This document shows positions 26,501 through 36,714 of a stretch of DNA of 64,000 nt, piece after piece. The notes under the pieces were generated by a model, which had not been told where the DNA came from, searched no databases, and saw nothing but the letters and a program-made list of their open reading frames with translations. Within the stretch, counting starts at the first letter, position 1. Each line of letters opens with the position of its first letter. Source of the DNA: Scatophagus argus. Lineage: Eukaryota; Chordata; Actinopteri; Scatophagidae. The position numbers and the translations under genes were made by a program. The stretch is from NCBI RefSeq assembly GCF_020382885.2, contig NC_058510.1:4088862-4152861 (forward strand). Reading direction: 5' to 3'.

Positions 26501-29500
26501 TAAACCACTTACAGCCAGCAGGCCATACAGAAGGACTGGGCTAAATGCCAGTACTTACTGTTTAGTATGTACCCCCATAATCACACTGTAAGATTTCATC
26601 TTTTTTATATCTTAAATAATGAACAAACAGTTGTGTTAAATAAGCACAAAGAGGCCCCAAACCTTAGTGTGGCTGCATATTATTTTCAGATGGGAATTAA
26701 AGTTTGCTGAACTAAACAGCACACGACTTACATTACAAGTGCCAACTCAAGGAAATGTTCTCGTCAGCTGTTCCACTGCTTTCTTGAAAGGTAATGACCG
26801 GCAGTTAAAAGGGCTGCCAGTGGCATTTTAAAGATATTGACTGCCTATTGTGTTGAATTATTACAGCGTCTTCAGCATTCATTTAGTTATAATATCTGGT
26901 TTGTTTCATCTCCTGTGAACGGACAGACAGATAATACAAGAGATCACCTGGCACTACTTTCTTGCAGTATTAGTATAGTAAGGATTAGCATGAGGTGCAC
27001 CATATTTGCCAGACAGTCCTGTTAGTCCAGTAGGTCACTCATAAATGATAAATTGATAATTTGGATTGTGTGACTTACCACGCGGGCTGCTCTCTCCTGA
27101 GATTCACATTTTCTGCAGAACCAAGGACCAGTGGGCACCTGAACGATGCCATAGCAGGCTGCAGAGAGACAAGGGGGAGGATGGGAGAAAGGTGAGTCAT
27201 TGCAACCACAGCAAAACACCACACAAAACATAAGCATGGTGATGATGAAACCAAACCAAACTGAACAACACTTGATAACATCTTTGTTAATATCACCACT
27301 TCAAGCTGGTTTTACACCTGCCAGAAAACTTGTGCCTAAAGTGGTTTGAATGCAGAATTGTGCCGCATTTTGATCCGCTGCTGAACTGCTGAGCACACTA
27401 CTGTTGGAGTGTTCATATCGCACTACTGAGAGCTGATAGAGTTTGCTGGAATCACGGTTAATATCGACTAATAATATATTAATGTTAATATCAAAACACG
27501 TCATCATCAGTGATAATCGTTTGGCCTTAACATTTAATCACAAATTCCGAGGCTGCATTCACGCATTTCGCAGTTTTTACTTGACCTTCTCCAGACACTG
27601 ATATGAAAACAGTCAAAGCACCGGAGTCCACAGGACATGAGAATAACAGGTAGAAGTCACATTTTTATTTACAACATGATTTGCAGCTTCAAAAACACAC
27701 TTTATTCTTTCACTTTGAGTTCACTGATGCTTATGCAACTCAGACCTTCAGTTGCAGTACAGACGGCCTGGCCCTTAATGCAGCAGCACTACTCTAAATA
27801 GCCTACCTCTACACATTTTCAGATTATCTCTGATCTGACTGGAGCCCATAATCCAATGAAATAAACAGCTATAATCCAGATTTCTGAGAACAAAACACTC
27901 AAAGGTTACCGAGTTCAAATGAAGAAATGTGTGACCAGACTGACAGACAGAAAAATTTCTTTTTTCTTTAAGAAGAACATCAAGTACCGGTTGGTTAGGA
28001 TATCCCATGACATTTAAAATGAATTACACACTGTGTAATTCATTTCAAATTTTATGGCTGGCAGATCAAGTGGTTTCACTTTTTTATTTGTTGCCATGCT
28101 AATCCACACCACTTACAGTATGTGAATGCTTTGTTGTTATTTTAAGCTTTCCTCCAAGACTCAGAGGAGCGCTGAAACAACGTACAGTTACAATACCACA
28201 TATGTTTAAAAGTTGCTGGTTAATTTTATGTGGCAGACTTGGACAAGGTAACGCACAACATAACTGACTGAAGTTGCTTATCTGAAACAAAATCCTGTCT
28301 ATTCTGAACAGATACAGCTCAGCTTGTCTACTACCAATTATCCACTAGAGAAGGAAGATGTGGCAAGCCACATTGCCAGTGTGTCCTTACAACCAAACCT
28401 GAAGTGTGTGTCTCTGTAAAGGATTACACATTAAATAAAATATACAATGTCTTCCATGGTCAGTTATCAGAAAAGAGAAATTTAACCAGACAACCATTTG
28501 GAACTGACTGGATGTTTGGGTTCATGTCTTGATGTAAGTGATTTATCTGTAGTCTGATATCCAAAACATTTCATGGCCCATTGCAGCTTTCGGTCTTTAA
28601 TAACACTTTGTATTGACGCTTCAAAACTGAACTTTTATTTTGGACAGAAAAACACGCAATATGATGCTTGATCGGGTATGTTTAATAGTGAGTGTATTAC
28701 AATACAGAAATAACAACATTCCTGTCTAGCTCTACATTAAAATGTGCTTAATCAAAATGGATACAGAATTTTCTAGGGACAGAAAGCTTGAAAGAATGCA
28801 GCTAGGATAAAATGAAGCATACTTAAAGCAAAATATTAAATACTATGTGATTTGGAACACCTGTGTCTCTAATGATAAAAATAATAATACAATCGCTGTG
28901 AATACAACCTATGAGTGCTTTTAGCAACTTTACACTAGCAAAGAAAAACCTGCAAAAAGGTTTTCATATTTGATGAAATGTGCGTGCTGTCGTGTATGTA
29001 AAACACTGTTAGCTGGCTGTTAGACATGCTCCTGTGAAGACTATTTTACAACCCAAACAAGTTGTTACAAACAAAACCTGTGTAAGCTATACATACACTG
29101 AAAACTGCACATACTCATAGTTGCTGGCATTTCATGTAGTTTCCAGGCTCCCACTGTGCTTGCCTTGCTGACACATGGCCAGCTCTTAAGTTTGTAAACA
29201 CTGTACGTCATCCTCTGAGTCAGCTTATGTGAGCCCTGGTCTGGCAGCACAACATCGCTGTCACTATACTACAAGCTAACATGAAGCTATCAGAAATCAT
29301 TGTTTTGGTGCTTAAACGGTTCCAAGGATTGGATTCCAAACACACGTCTTATTCACTCTGCATTTCTGATGAGGTATGGGCCATTGTTTTGTAGCCAATT
29401 GGAATATACTTAAAATGTCTAAGTATTTCTCCTCTATGACCCACTTACTAGCCTTTGACAGGGCAAAAAAAAAATACTAGCACGACTTGCAGCCAGAACT

Positions 29501-29906
29501 GAGTTCACAAAGCAGATGTCAACTTATGGTCCATGGCGGATTAAACAGGGCTAAATGAACCTCCAAGCCAAAGCAGCGGGCTGCCCAGCTGCGTGACTTG
29601 CGCCTGACCTCAGCTTGGCCTTGGTCAGGGCAGGCGGAGGAGGCGGCTCCATACGGAGCGCTCCATAACCTTGCAGCAAGACAACGCTAACTAGCGTGCA
29701 AGCTAACTGCTAACTCTCAACCAAACTGAATTGCACAGCTTACCCTGATGCACGGCGACGTTGCAGCCATGTCCGTCGCAGTAGACAAGCGGGTTTTCCG
29801 CCCAGCCTCTCTCGTCTGAGCAAACACAACAACCACCGATCATCTCCTTCATATTATTCGTCGAGAACTCGTCGTCCACCGCCAGACAACGCTCGCCGGA
29901 GACCAT
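2521..29906 (-). CDS. mllt10: mllt10 (AF10) histone reader / DOT1L cofactor, 5' 12 coding exons, partial
   Basis: Minus-strand gene assembled by eye from twelve exons, all with AG/GT borders and matching phase: 29906-29744, 27158-27079, 23925-23871, 21689-21580, 21444-21341, 21008-20915, 17677-17588, 11454-11359, 11111-10775, 9913-9695, 8127-7633, 2681-2521. They give 2004 nt, about 668 residues. Residues 22-202 form the cysteine-rich PHD, zinc-knuckle, extended-PHD (PZP) module, nearly identical to vertebrate AF10 as I remember it. By family knowledge PZP reads histone H3 unmodified at K27, and AF10 recruits DOT1L for H3K79 methylation in the nucleus. The middle is basic and Ser/Gly-rich. 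The C-terminal octapeptide/leucine-zipper lies beyond the left edge. MLLT6 (AF17) is the alternative, but the residues before MKEMIGG and the divergent skida1 neighbour favour mllt10. Unusual: the AT-hook core is missing and one mammalian segment was not found (see findings). Confidence 0.93.
3287..3332. repeat. (CA)n microsatellite
   Basis: A perfect (CA)23 tract in the mllt10 intron between exons 12 and 11, among the longest dinucleotide repeats here and likely polymorphic. Confidence 0.95.
7633..8127 (-). CDS. mllt10: mllt10 coding exon 11: Ser/Gly-rich, QKSPSLLRNGSLQ
   Basis: A 495-nt phase 1-1 exon (residues 450-614). It opens with GGKLYENSHSHAASE…AGYKR, carries a KKKKKGN run near residues 500-506, long Ser and Gly tracts, and the diagnostic QKSPSLLRNGSLQ (human QKSPTLLRNGSLQ). 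Where mammals have the AT-hook HGPGRPKG, this copy reads FGPCFTTD. The acceptor is ATTTCAG and the donor GTGAGA. Confidence 0.9.
8674..8767 (+). other. Unassigned exon-like segment inside an mllt10 intron
   Basis: A 94-bp segment preceded by a pyrimidine-rich tract and CTGCAG and followed by GTGAGG. It is open in two plus-strand frames, one reading GKATETTGVMSSPEESRASP and onward to MPELSG. The opposite strand is open too. I do not recognise the product. It lies between mllt10 exons 11 and 10, which join to each other in phase and align with the human protein without it. It could be a cassette of an antisense transcript, a decayed insertion, or chance. Confidence 0.25.
9121..9390. repeat. Degenerate tandem repeat, about three units of 83-111 bp
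   Basis: Three successive blocks each contain TGCAxCTTA (near 9135, 9218 and 9329) followed by a T/A-rich stretch and an AAGAATAATT or GAGAGAATxTTTAT segment. Two of the blocks also open with TTTCTAAATG. Spacing is about 83 and then 111 bp. It lies in the mllt10 intron between exons 11 and 10. Confidence 0.6.
9695..9913 (-). CDS. mllt10: mllt10 coding exon 10: SSDFLSFSDSSLR block
   Basis: A 219-nt phase 1-1 exon (residues 377-449). SSDFLSFSDSSLRPGSG corresponds to the human PQDFLSFTDSDLR block, and the end (TTLFGSLMSATTASAG) corresponds to STLIGLPSTSAVTS. The borders are TTCCAG and GTACCA. Confidence 0.9.
10004..10060. repeat. (GA)n microsatellite
   Basis: About 28 GA units in the mllt10 intron just upstream of exon 10. 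This is a homopurine/homopyrimidine mirror tract that could form a triplex (H-DNA). Confidence 0.95.
10775..11111 (-). CDS. mllt10: mllt10 coding exon 9: conserved ARFTNANFQEVSS block
   Basis: A 337-nt exon (residues 265-376). It contains KRLDDGSARFTNANFQEVSS, very close to the human AF10 ARFTNANFQEVSA block, followed by Ser/Lys/Gly-rich low-complexity sequence. It is bounded by CTCCAG and GTGAAT and ends in phase 1. Confidence 0.92.
11359..11454 (-). CDS. mllt10: mllt10 coding exon 8: Lys/His-rich basic segment
   Basis: A 96-nt phase 0-0 exon (residues 233-264) encoding KHKERDRHKPKHKKTMDMSP and onward to VPDK. It matches the KEKDKHKQKHKK basic stretch of human AF10, a probable nuclear-localisation signal. 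It is bounded by TTAG and GTGAGG. Confidence 0.9.
12743..12957. repeat. Probable partial copy of the GATTAATC MITE-like repeat
   Basis: Contains TTAATCAACAGTTTAGTCCA near the left and ATTAATGGGACTGAAACGGT…AAATTAGTCA near the right, echoing the ends of the other copies with a reduced interior. An A-run interrupts it near 12877-12890. Confidence 0.4.
13858..14190. repeat. Second, more diverged copy of the GATTAATC MITE-like repeat
   Basis: Has the same order of landmarks as the copy at 16840-17155: GATTAATGATCAATTTATGT at the left, TTTAAGAGGTTGGAACCAGA inside, and a right end of CTCAATTAATTCTTTAGTCA. It is more degenerate, so probably older. It is intronic in mllt10. Confidence 0.6.
14587..14990. 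repeat. Cluster of four dinucleotide tracts
   Basis: Within 400 bp of mllt10 intron lie (TG)n near 14615-14636, (CA)n near 14770-14790, (GA)n at 14844-14879, and a GCGCGC plus (CA)n tract at 14939-14988. The first and last are complementary and could pair as a large imperfect hairpin. Confidence 0.9.
15940..16443 (-). mobile_element. Internally deleted Tc1-like DNA transposon
   Basis: Sits in the mllt10 intron between exons 8 and 7. The left end (CTATATAGACAGAAATATTG…CACCT) and the reverse complement of the right end (CTACATAGATAAAAGTATCC…CACCT) form imperfect terminal inverted repeats. Minus-strand translation at 16032-16256 resembles the C-terminal part of a Tc1 transposase (the DWPTQSPDLNPIQHLWDELE region), but with substitutions and frame breaks. 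About two thirds of a roughly 1.5 kb full-length element is missing, including the DNA-binding half, so this copy cannot be autonomous. It is flanked by TA-containing sequence, as expected for TA target duplication. Confidence 0.87.
16840..17155. repeat. AT-rich MITE-like repeat (GATTAATC family), decayed
   Basis: About 315 bp with ends rich in GATTAATC/CGATTA-like motifs, and an interior containing TCAGTTTCCCAGAGCCCAAA, AGAAGCTGGAACCAGCAAAT and TTGAAAAATGACCAAAACAA. I recognise these as the layout of a non-autonomous DNA transposon family widespread in percomorph fish. It has no coding capacity. It lies 400 bp from the Tc1 relic, in the same mllt10 intron. Confidence 0.7.
17588..17677 (-). 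CDS. mllt10: mllt10 coding exon 7: basic/Ser-rich linker
   Basis: A 90-nt phase 0-0 exon (residues 203-232) rich in Arg and Ser, containing SQSLSDSS, which matches the QSLSDSSSHSQDK segment of human AF10. It is likely part of the nuclear-localisation region. The acceptor is TTTTTAG and the donor GTAAGA. Confidence 0.88.
20915..21008 (-). CDS. mllt10: mllt10 coding exon 6: end of the PZP module
   Basis: Encodes AQFAGLLCEEQGSDADNVKY followed by CGYCKYHHSKL (to residue 202), the last cysteine pair and closing helix of the extended PHD. Human AF10 has HFSKL where this has HHSKL. The donor is GTAAGT, phase 0. Confidence 0.94.
21341..21444 (-). CDS. mllt10: mllt10 coding exon 5: extended PHD zinc ligands
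   Basis: Encodes TCYICEDQGRESKAATGACM and then TCNKHGCRQAFHVTC (about residues 137-171). These are the C4HC3-type ligands of the second, extended PHD finger. It ends in phase 2 before GTGAGA. Confidence 0.95.
21580..21689 (-). CDS. mllt10: mllt10 coding exon 4: knuckle and extended PHD linker
   Basis: Encodes GWAHVVCALYIPEVEFANV and the following STMEPIVLQSVPHERYNK (about residues 100-136). WAHVVCALY(I)PE is the signature of the extended PHD family. The donor is GTAACA, so the exon ends in phase 0. Confidence 0.95.
23538..23567. repeat. (CA)n microsatellite
   Basis: (CA)15 in the mllt10 intron about 300 bp downstream of exon 3 in gene order. Confidence 0.95.
23871..23925 (-). CDS. mllt10: mllt10 coding exon 3: zinc knuckle start
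   Basis: A 55-nt exon encoding RCELCPHKDGALKRTDNG, the zinc knuckle between the two PHD fingers (residues 82-99). The acceptor is CCCACAG and the donor GTAGAG. It joins exon 2 in phase 0 and exon 4 in phase 1. Confidence 0.93.
24335..24432 (-). repeat. tRNA-derived repeat fragment (SINE-like head)
   Basis: On the minus strand the segment GGTGGAGCAGGTTGTCCACT followed by AATCAGAAGGTCACTGGTTTGATC resembles the D-arm to T-arm part of a tRNA-like repeat common in teleosts, with GGTTTGATC corresponding to a decayed Pol III B box (GGTTCGATC). The plus strand keeps GGGGTTCAGTATGTT, a typical neighbouring block of this repeat. It is not an intact tRNA gene. Confidence 0.5.
27079..27158 (-). CDS. mllt10: mllt10 coding exon 2: end of PHD1
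   Basis: An 80-nt exon encoding ACYGIVQVPTGPWFCRKC and the following ESQERAARV, the second half of PHD1 (residues 55-81). The acceptor is CTGCAG and the donor GTAAGT. This is among the most conserved stretches of AF10/AF17 proteins, so the call is firm. Confidence 0.95.
29744..29906 (-). CDS. mllt10: mllt10 coding exon 1: N-terminus and first half of PHD1
   Basis: Encodes residues 1-54 plus one base. It holds an acidic N-terminal arm, then MKEMIGGCCVCSDERGWAEN, the first zinc ligands of PHD1. The donor GTAAGC lies at 29743. The ATG is immediately preceded on the minus strand by CTTTCTTCGTAG, which resembles a splice acceptor, so this exon may begin at or just before the start codon. Position -3 is T, a weak Kozak context. 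Met19 and Met22 are in-frame alternatives, the latter two close to where AF17 starts. Confidence 0.93.
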
Positions 29907-30330
29907 CTACGAAGAAAGCGGACATGCGGAAGAATAAGATATACAGATACAGCGAAACCGTGGCTGAAGACGCCCCTCTTCCCCTCGACTAAAATGCTTT
30001 AGGTCCCACTCGGTCGAAATGTCATGTTTTAAACGTGTTTACGTCTCTTTTCGACAGCGTATTTTTTCACCAAAACATCCACTTCACGGCGCGACGGTGT
30101 GAAGAAGATGGGGGGGGGGGTTGCAGAGAACAGGAAATGCGTAATGACGCAAGGCGCGTATATGCGTGCCCTCTGACAGGAAGTAAAAGACGGATGTGAT
30201 TGGATAGCTGAGAACAACGTTCCATTTTGGTTCCACATGGCCAAGCTGGTTTGAAACTTTGTAGCACAGAGCCCTCACTTCACTTGGTTCACTGTCAACA
30301 GTGTGACAACATGGAGGTAGGCAGAGATGT
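29907..30330 (-). promoter_or_regulatory. mllt10: Probable mllt10 5' leader and promoter region
   Basis: The sequence just upstream of the mllt10 start is richer in CpG than the flanking introns and contains GCGTAATGACGCAAGGCGCG, with a CRE/ATF-like TGACGCAA. A G-run occurs near 30110-30119. No TATA box is obvious. The acceptor-like sequence next to the ATG suggests that the transcription start belongs to a separate upstream 5'UTR exon within or beyond this interval. Placement is by inference only. Confidence 0.4.
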
Positions 30331-30792
30331 GACGTTTTACTCACAGTGACCTACTGAGTTCAGCGGCAGTGAAAAGCATGTTGTTTAGAAAAGTGCTGGC
30401 TCTGTGTGTAAAAATTTTGTTTACAGCAAGAAGTGTGATTCTCGATGCGCTGAGCAGCTAAGGTTTGTGATGCATAAAGCACATTGAGAAGAAGCGTGAA
30501 TATTTTCATTTCCAGGCTTAAAGGAAATGTTGCTCACATTACATGTGAACATCATGTTTGATAATTTTACAAAATTTAAACCTGAAGTGCGTTGCTGATT
30601 TCCTCGTTAATCAACTAAATATTGATTGAGAACACGTTTCATAACAGTTTAATGCAATATGTGATTTTAAAACAAAATACAAACAGTTCTTGAGTTTGAC
30701 CTATTTGATTGTGAGAAATTTTACGCGCCATTTGTTTTGTTAACAAGGATGATTATTTTGGTCCCTCGCTGCATTGGGCTGATTTTATAGAC

Positions 30793-30872
30793 TAAACAAT
30801 TAACTCATTAATTAAAAAATCAATAGACCTAAAATCATAAATGTATATAATGATAATGATTGCAGGCCTTGT
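30793..30872. repeat. End fragment of a GATTAATC MITE-like repeat
   Basis: The segment CTAAACAATTAACTCATTAA followed by AAAATCAATAGACC and GATAATGATTGCAGGCC matches one terminus of the MITE-like family above, ending in the TGCAGGCCT-type tip. Only the end is recognisable. It lies between the mllt10 and skida1 promoters. Confidence 0.5.
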
Positions 30873-31457
30873 TACACATATCAGTTGTAATAAATTATGA
30901 ACTGCTGCCAGTTTTCAGATTGGATATGTTATGCTGTTGGCTTAACAATTAATTTTCAAGCTCTAATGCACAGTGTTCTCCAGATGTCATTTATAGTTGT
31001 ACAATCCACTGAAGTGAAGCTTGTAGGTGTTTCATTGCATCATTCAAAACATGACGGTAGTTACGTGATAAAAACATGACAACAACTTTTTTATAACTTT
31101 AATGTCGATGACAACTAGGATTTGATAAACGTGAAGAGATTTGCTTGAACAAAGTCATTATCCATATATAAATAATGCATTTTAATGAGGGTTTAGATAT
31201 AACTAGGCATGTTGACAAATCAACAGCTTGTATCAGAACTTATTATTTTCCAGTAGCTAGAATATTTTATGTTTTTCACTGTGCCATTTCATTATGATTA
31301 AGAATAGAATAGGTACAGGCCTTTTCATTGTAAAGATGAACACATCTTTTTCTTTCAGAAAATATGTTGAATTCTACATCAGGCTGCATGTCAGACCTGT
31401 CAATATACAGTTTTGTTTTGACAGCATCCCCATGCTGTTGCCAAGGATGCTCCAGAG

Positions 31458-31496
<39 letters not shown>

Positions 31497-34400
31497 TACT
31501 CCAAGCACTCAGCTGCTTCTTGCATCACCGATTCCTCTGAGCGAGCTCCCGCTCTTGGTTTCCAGAGAAACGTAATGACTTGCCAATAATGCGCAAGAGC
31601 ACACGAGCGTCCTCCGTGTAATATGGTGAGCGAGAGGTCCCTGGGAGTGCCGGCCCATTGTTTGCTTTAATTTCAAATTGCTCAAATGCTCCAGTCGACA
31701 CTGGGCACTGCACTAAAAGGGGCTGTGGGAGGGATGGGGAGCTGTGGAAAAGGGAAAAAAAGTGAATTGTGTGTGGCAGGGGAAAACCTATTAGAGCTGG
31801 AGAGAACAAAGGGAGGCAAAGGAGGGGGCAGCGGTTGTGGAGGGGCCCGTATAGCTACTGAAACACTGAAAATGGCAAATGATTTTTACAACTTGCACTT
31901 GATTAAGTCAAAGTCTGCTCGAATCATGTATAATGTTCCTCAGGCTGTCAGGGAAGAGCTGTGTCTGAGGCAGAAAATTGCAGCGACACTGTCTGCTTCC
32001 ATCCGCTATCAGTGACCTCAAAGTACATATAGCACTCAGAGCTTTTATACAATTTTAGATATTCTGCGATTATAACCAGGCAGTCCTCTTAGGTAGAGCT
32101 TTGTTGTTCACATCGTAAGTCATAAAGTTGGTGTTTGTTTTAGGATCTCTGAATCCACTGTTTCTGGCAAAATAATTAGCCGTCTTGTCTCAAGTGTATT
32201 CATTTGCCACATAAAAGACATTTATAGAGAAATAGTTCAAATCGAACACAATGAAAATGTGTTATAGACTACCGACTCTGTCAGGGTTTACAAAAATTGT
32301 GCCTTTATATTCCACACAGTAGGTAGCCTATTTCACTTGCACAGTATATTAAAGGTGGACCTGGTACAGAGAGAGAGGGCAGAAATAAACAAAAGACCGA
32401 GAAAACATCCTTGAAAAATGCAGGCTTTTCGATTGTGGTTTTTTCCCATTTCATTGATTTTGCAAGCGTTTAAGAGAGCTGTATAGAAACAACTTGGCTT
32501 TCATGCATACGTTTAATTGTCAGGAAGGTGATTTCACAGCGCTCGAGATTTAAGAAGTCAGAGAGCTCTCATGATGGGGTTCTGGGCATGTTTGTGTAGG
32601 CCGAGTCAAGTTTTGTGGTTGTGTGTGCAGAATGGGGAACATGTAAAATTCACAGGGAGGAAAGGCAACACTGGGAAAAGCAGCCCCCACACCCACAGAC
32701 TTGTATGAAAGCTGCATCTGAAATGGCATTGTGTCGAGGCATTGTATCCACAAACACTGGACTTATTGAACTGCATGCCGCTTATTTATTTTGTCTTCTG
32801 GTTACTGCACTTTATCGACCTTGCTCCATCTCTTTTTAAGCTTATGCCTTTCTTTGATATTTCTAAATCCTCAGAAAGACTCAAGGAGAAAGGAATGTTT
32901 GATAGAAACATCTCGTCAATAATAAACTTTCAGTCTTGTCCTGAAACATTGCATCCCAAATATGTGTGAGTGACTGAGTACATTGCAGGGGAACTCCACA
33001 GAAAACTAAAGCAGTCAGCGAGGAATGTTTTCACAGACTGAGCTCATAAGCTTCAACAAATGACTACTGACAGCTAAGCACAGGACTTTTATTTTGAAAC
33101 AATTGTGTTCTCAAACTCCATCATGTGCTTGTTTTCAGATCAATTCGTCAATGTTTTTATTTCATATGGAATCTATGACATGTAGACCTTACTAAAGAAA
33201 ATAAACAGCCTAACATTCTTTGTTTGTTGTGTGAATTTTTTTTTATCACTTTCTTACACAATGCCTTCAATGTAAATTTGGCCCAACTGTTATTCTCTAA
33301 GCCCAGTTAAACAGAAAAGCATGTCTCAAAGTGAGTTATCAACACACACAATACACACCCCTCAGTCCTTCTATCTGCTGCATGAGCACAGCACATTCAG
33401 TGTGTTTTAGTTCAGATTATACACCTGCAGGAACCCCACTAAATGCATCATTAAATTTAAAGGAGCCTGATATTAATTTAGGCAGTAATTGTGGGCTCTA
33501 TACCAGACTTTATAGATGAGGGATACTTTTTAATCTCTACCTTTATACTTGGGGCTGATTCTGCATGTATTTCTTATTGTTTATGGCAGCGTGTGGTAAA
33601 TCTCTATCATATGATTTTTATTCTCACAAGATGTGTTGGAGAATTAAAGAGACTGTGACTTCCAATCAAATCCAATCACTGTACCGTTTTTTGTTTTAAT
33701 AATCATCACCTATTCAAATAGAAATGTCCCTGTTTTTCTGCTGCTGAGTTGGATTAAGAGAAAGCGTGAAATAGGTCCTAAAAGAAGCTGCGAACACTGA
33801 AATCACTTGAGCAACACAATGAACACAACGCTCCAGAGCGCGTCTTTCCCGGTTACACCACAGTCAGAGCCATCAGTATTTACCCAAAGTCTCCTCTCTG
33901 GTCGGCGACTATCACAGGGGCCCAGGAAAAAAATAGTCCCAACACGGCGGGGTGAAAGGTGAAGAGAGCCCTCCCCCCACCACTGTCCGCACACACTTCA
34001 GGCTCGGATTGCATGTAAAATCACATTCTCTCGGGGTGGTTGGGGGGTGGAGAGGAATTCATTGTCTTGGCATGGGGCAGTGGGTTTGTGTCATAAAAAG
34101 TCCATGCTCGTACAAGTGCCTGCGCCTCCTTGACCAAGTGTCTCCATAAAACTCAATGCAAAACAAATGACAAGAGGCTGCACGAGCAACACGTTTGGGG
34201 CGACGAGTGTCAGAAAAATGGAAGACTTCTGGAAGGTCGCCTGTAACCAAGATTTTTATGGTCAGTGTGCCTCGAAAAAATGTATGAAATCCACCAGATG
34301 GACCAGTTACATAAACCTCGTTCAGGAAACTGGTTTCCACAATTCCGATTGTTTGCAGTCTGTGGACTTGATTTGTATATTGCAAGCCTGTTAAGTTGAA

Positions 34401-34514
34401 ATCACATTCATCCATTTAGAACTCTATCGTATAAATGGTGCACTGAAGGCTCAAACGATTTCACTCCTGTTAAAATGTAGGTTACACCGCGCAGAACTGT
34501 GGAGCACTGGTCGT

Positions 34515-34551
<37 letters not shown>

Positions 34552-36714
34552 CCGTGTCTTTACCGTAATCCCCCTATCTCCCCCATTAAGTCAATCTTTC
34601 ACAGTGAAGTAGTGGAAAATAAAAAAGTAGGTAAAAACAGCAGTCAGGAGTCTACAAGGCGGACATTCGCCATTTACAGACTACTTTACGTTAAAAATAA
34701 ATTAATCTTTCACTTAGCCTACTCGCATGTATCATGAATGTTCTTCCTACAGATCTGACTTTTGTCGGTTCCCCAGCGCCACAGGTTTGGTCGTCTGAAG
34801 CATTTCCCAGCCCGTCGCACCGGCACACAGTGGACTGCTGTGCGGACCTCCACCGTCTCTCTGCCGGCCACTCGGTCTCCTCCCCTCCGGTCGACATCCA
34901 GGCGCAGGAGGGGAATAAGAGCCCTGTGGCATCTGGTGCATCACAAATCTGCATAACAAAAAGTCTCTGGTCTTAATTGGAAATACTCGAATATGCATAT
35001 ATATAAATACACACATTTGTTTTTATTCCATAATTGTGTCATTGTTGTTTTAAATGGCCCTGACATCCGACCTTGGGATATAAGAGCTTACGCACACACA
35101 CACACACACACAGCACCGATGTACCATAAACTTGACAGACAGATGATTTATCAAATTCAACCTGATATGTTATAAAATTAATATTATTAATTAATGTTAA
35201 TAATGTAGTGTTATTAATGTTAATAATAATAACAATTTCAGAAGAACAGATCTCATGAACAGTTTGTTATTTGCCCCTGTAATATTAAACGTGTGTGTGT
35301 GGTTTAAGACTGTACATTAAGTGGTCCAATTCCTTAATTAATAATTATGAGAAATATTTTATATAATATTAAAGTTTTAGAGGATAAACAGTCACACATC
35401 CACGCGTACTTAAGGAGCGAATACTGCGTGCTTGACGGTGGTCAGTTTGGATGTGGGAACCAAATTCGGGTCAGTGAGGGAGAAATCGTTTGTTTTCAGT
35501 GGTGTAAATCGTCTACATTCAAGTGAGAGCTCTCGACTATTTGTATGCGATCTGTGAAAAACAAGAAGATCAGGACGTGCAGTGATGAGGACGTGAGATG
35601 AAACGAGCCTCGACTGTCTGCCCCTCTCAGCATCTCCCTCGCCAGGCACGGTGCACCGTGGCTCTGGGATCTCACTTATTCCCCCGGGAACCTGGACCTC
35701 AACGAGCTGCCCCTCCTCTCACTTCACTCCGCTGCATCCGTGAAACTCCGCACGCCCCGCGTATTGATACTGTCATACAGAATCAGCACGTGGACAGAAG
35801 AGTCTGGCTGCAGCCCGAGCGAGAAGGGCTCAACGTGCTGCTGATTGTGTGACCGCAATGCAAGTCAGATGACCCATAGAGTTAACTGATTGTGAAGGGA
35901 CTGAACGGCCTGTAAGGGAAATATTCACTGATAGCTACAAAGAAGCGCACCAACACACACACACCACTGATATCTCAGGGTGTGTTTCAACTGCAGCCCT
36001 GAGCCGAATATCCAAAAGTAATGAACGTGGTGCATAAAAACCTTCTGCACTCCTTAAATAGATTTTTGTACCAGAAGCTGCAGTCATTCAACTTTCATTT
36101 TATTATCTCTACGATTCTATGCCACAGTAAGCACAACCACCGTAATGTAAATTCCTAAATGACAAGCACAATAAATATATTTTTGGTCAACAACGCATGG
36201 TCCCCTTTAACAGGGTGACATTCAAAGTGCAACACGATGACCTCAATCCTTCAAATACGTGCTTCGTAAATATGCACGAACTTATCCATCACCATCGCGT
36301 TAGGGATTACGCTCTGCAGTCCGGCACTGTGTGGACTGCGTGGACCTGATCCAGTCGTATTCAGAGGTTTAACAAGGAACAACAATTAAAACGCCCACAT
36401 ATATGACACGCTGTTTGATGTAACACCGAGGTAACGTCAGTGATATTTAGCATACAGTGAATGGTCTGTAAACAAGTAAACAGGCTTAACATCGCGGGGA
36501 TGAGCATGCCCGGTCTTGAGTTTGGCCCCCATTGCGCACATATCGCAAGGAACACCGACGAAATGTGCGTCCGAGCTGAGACACAACAGCCAACAGTCCA
36601 AACAACCTTCTAGGCCCACCGCAATTCAAACAATTAGCCTACAGAATATACCGCACAGTCACGTTATTTAGACAGCGTGGTGGGCGGTGATTTCAGCCTC
36701 GGCTTTCTGTGCAT

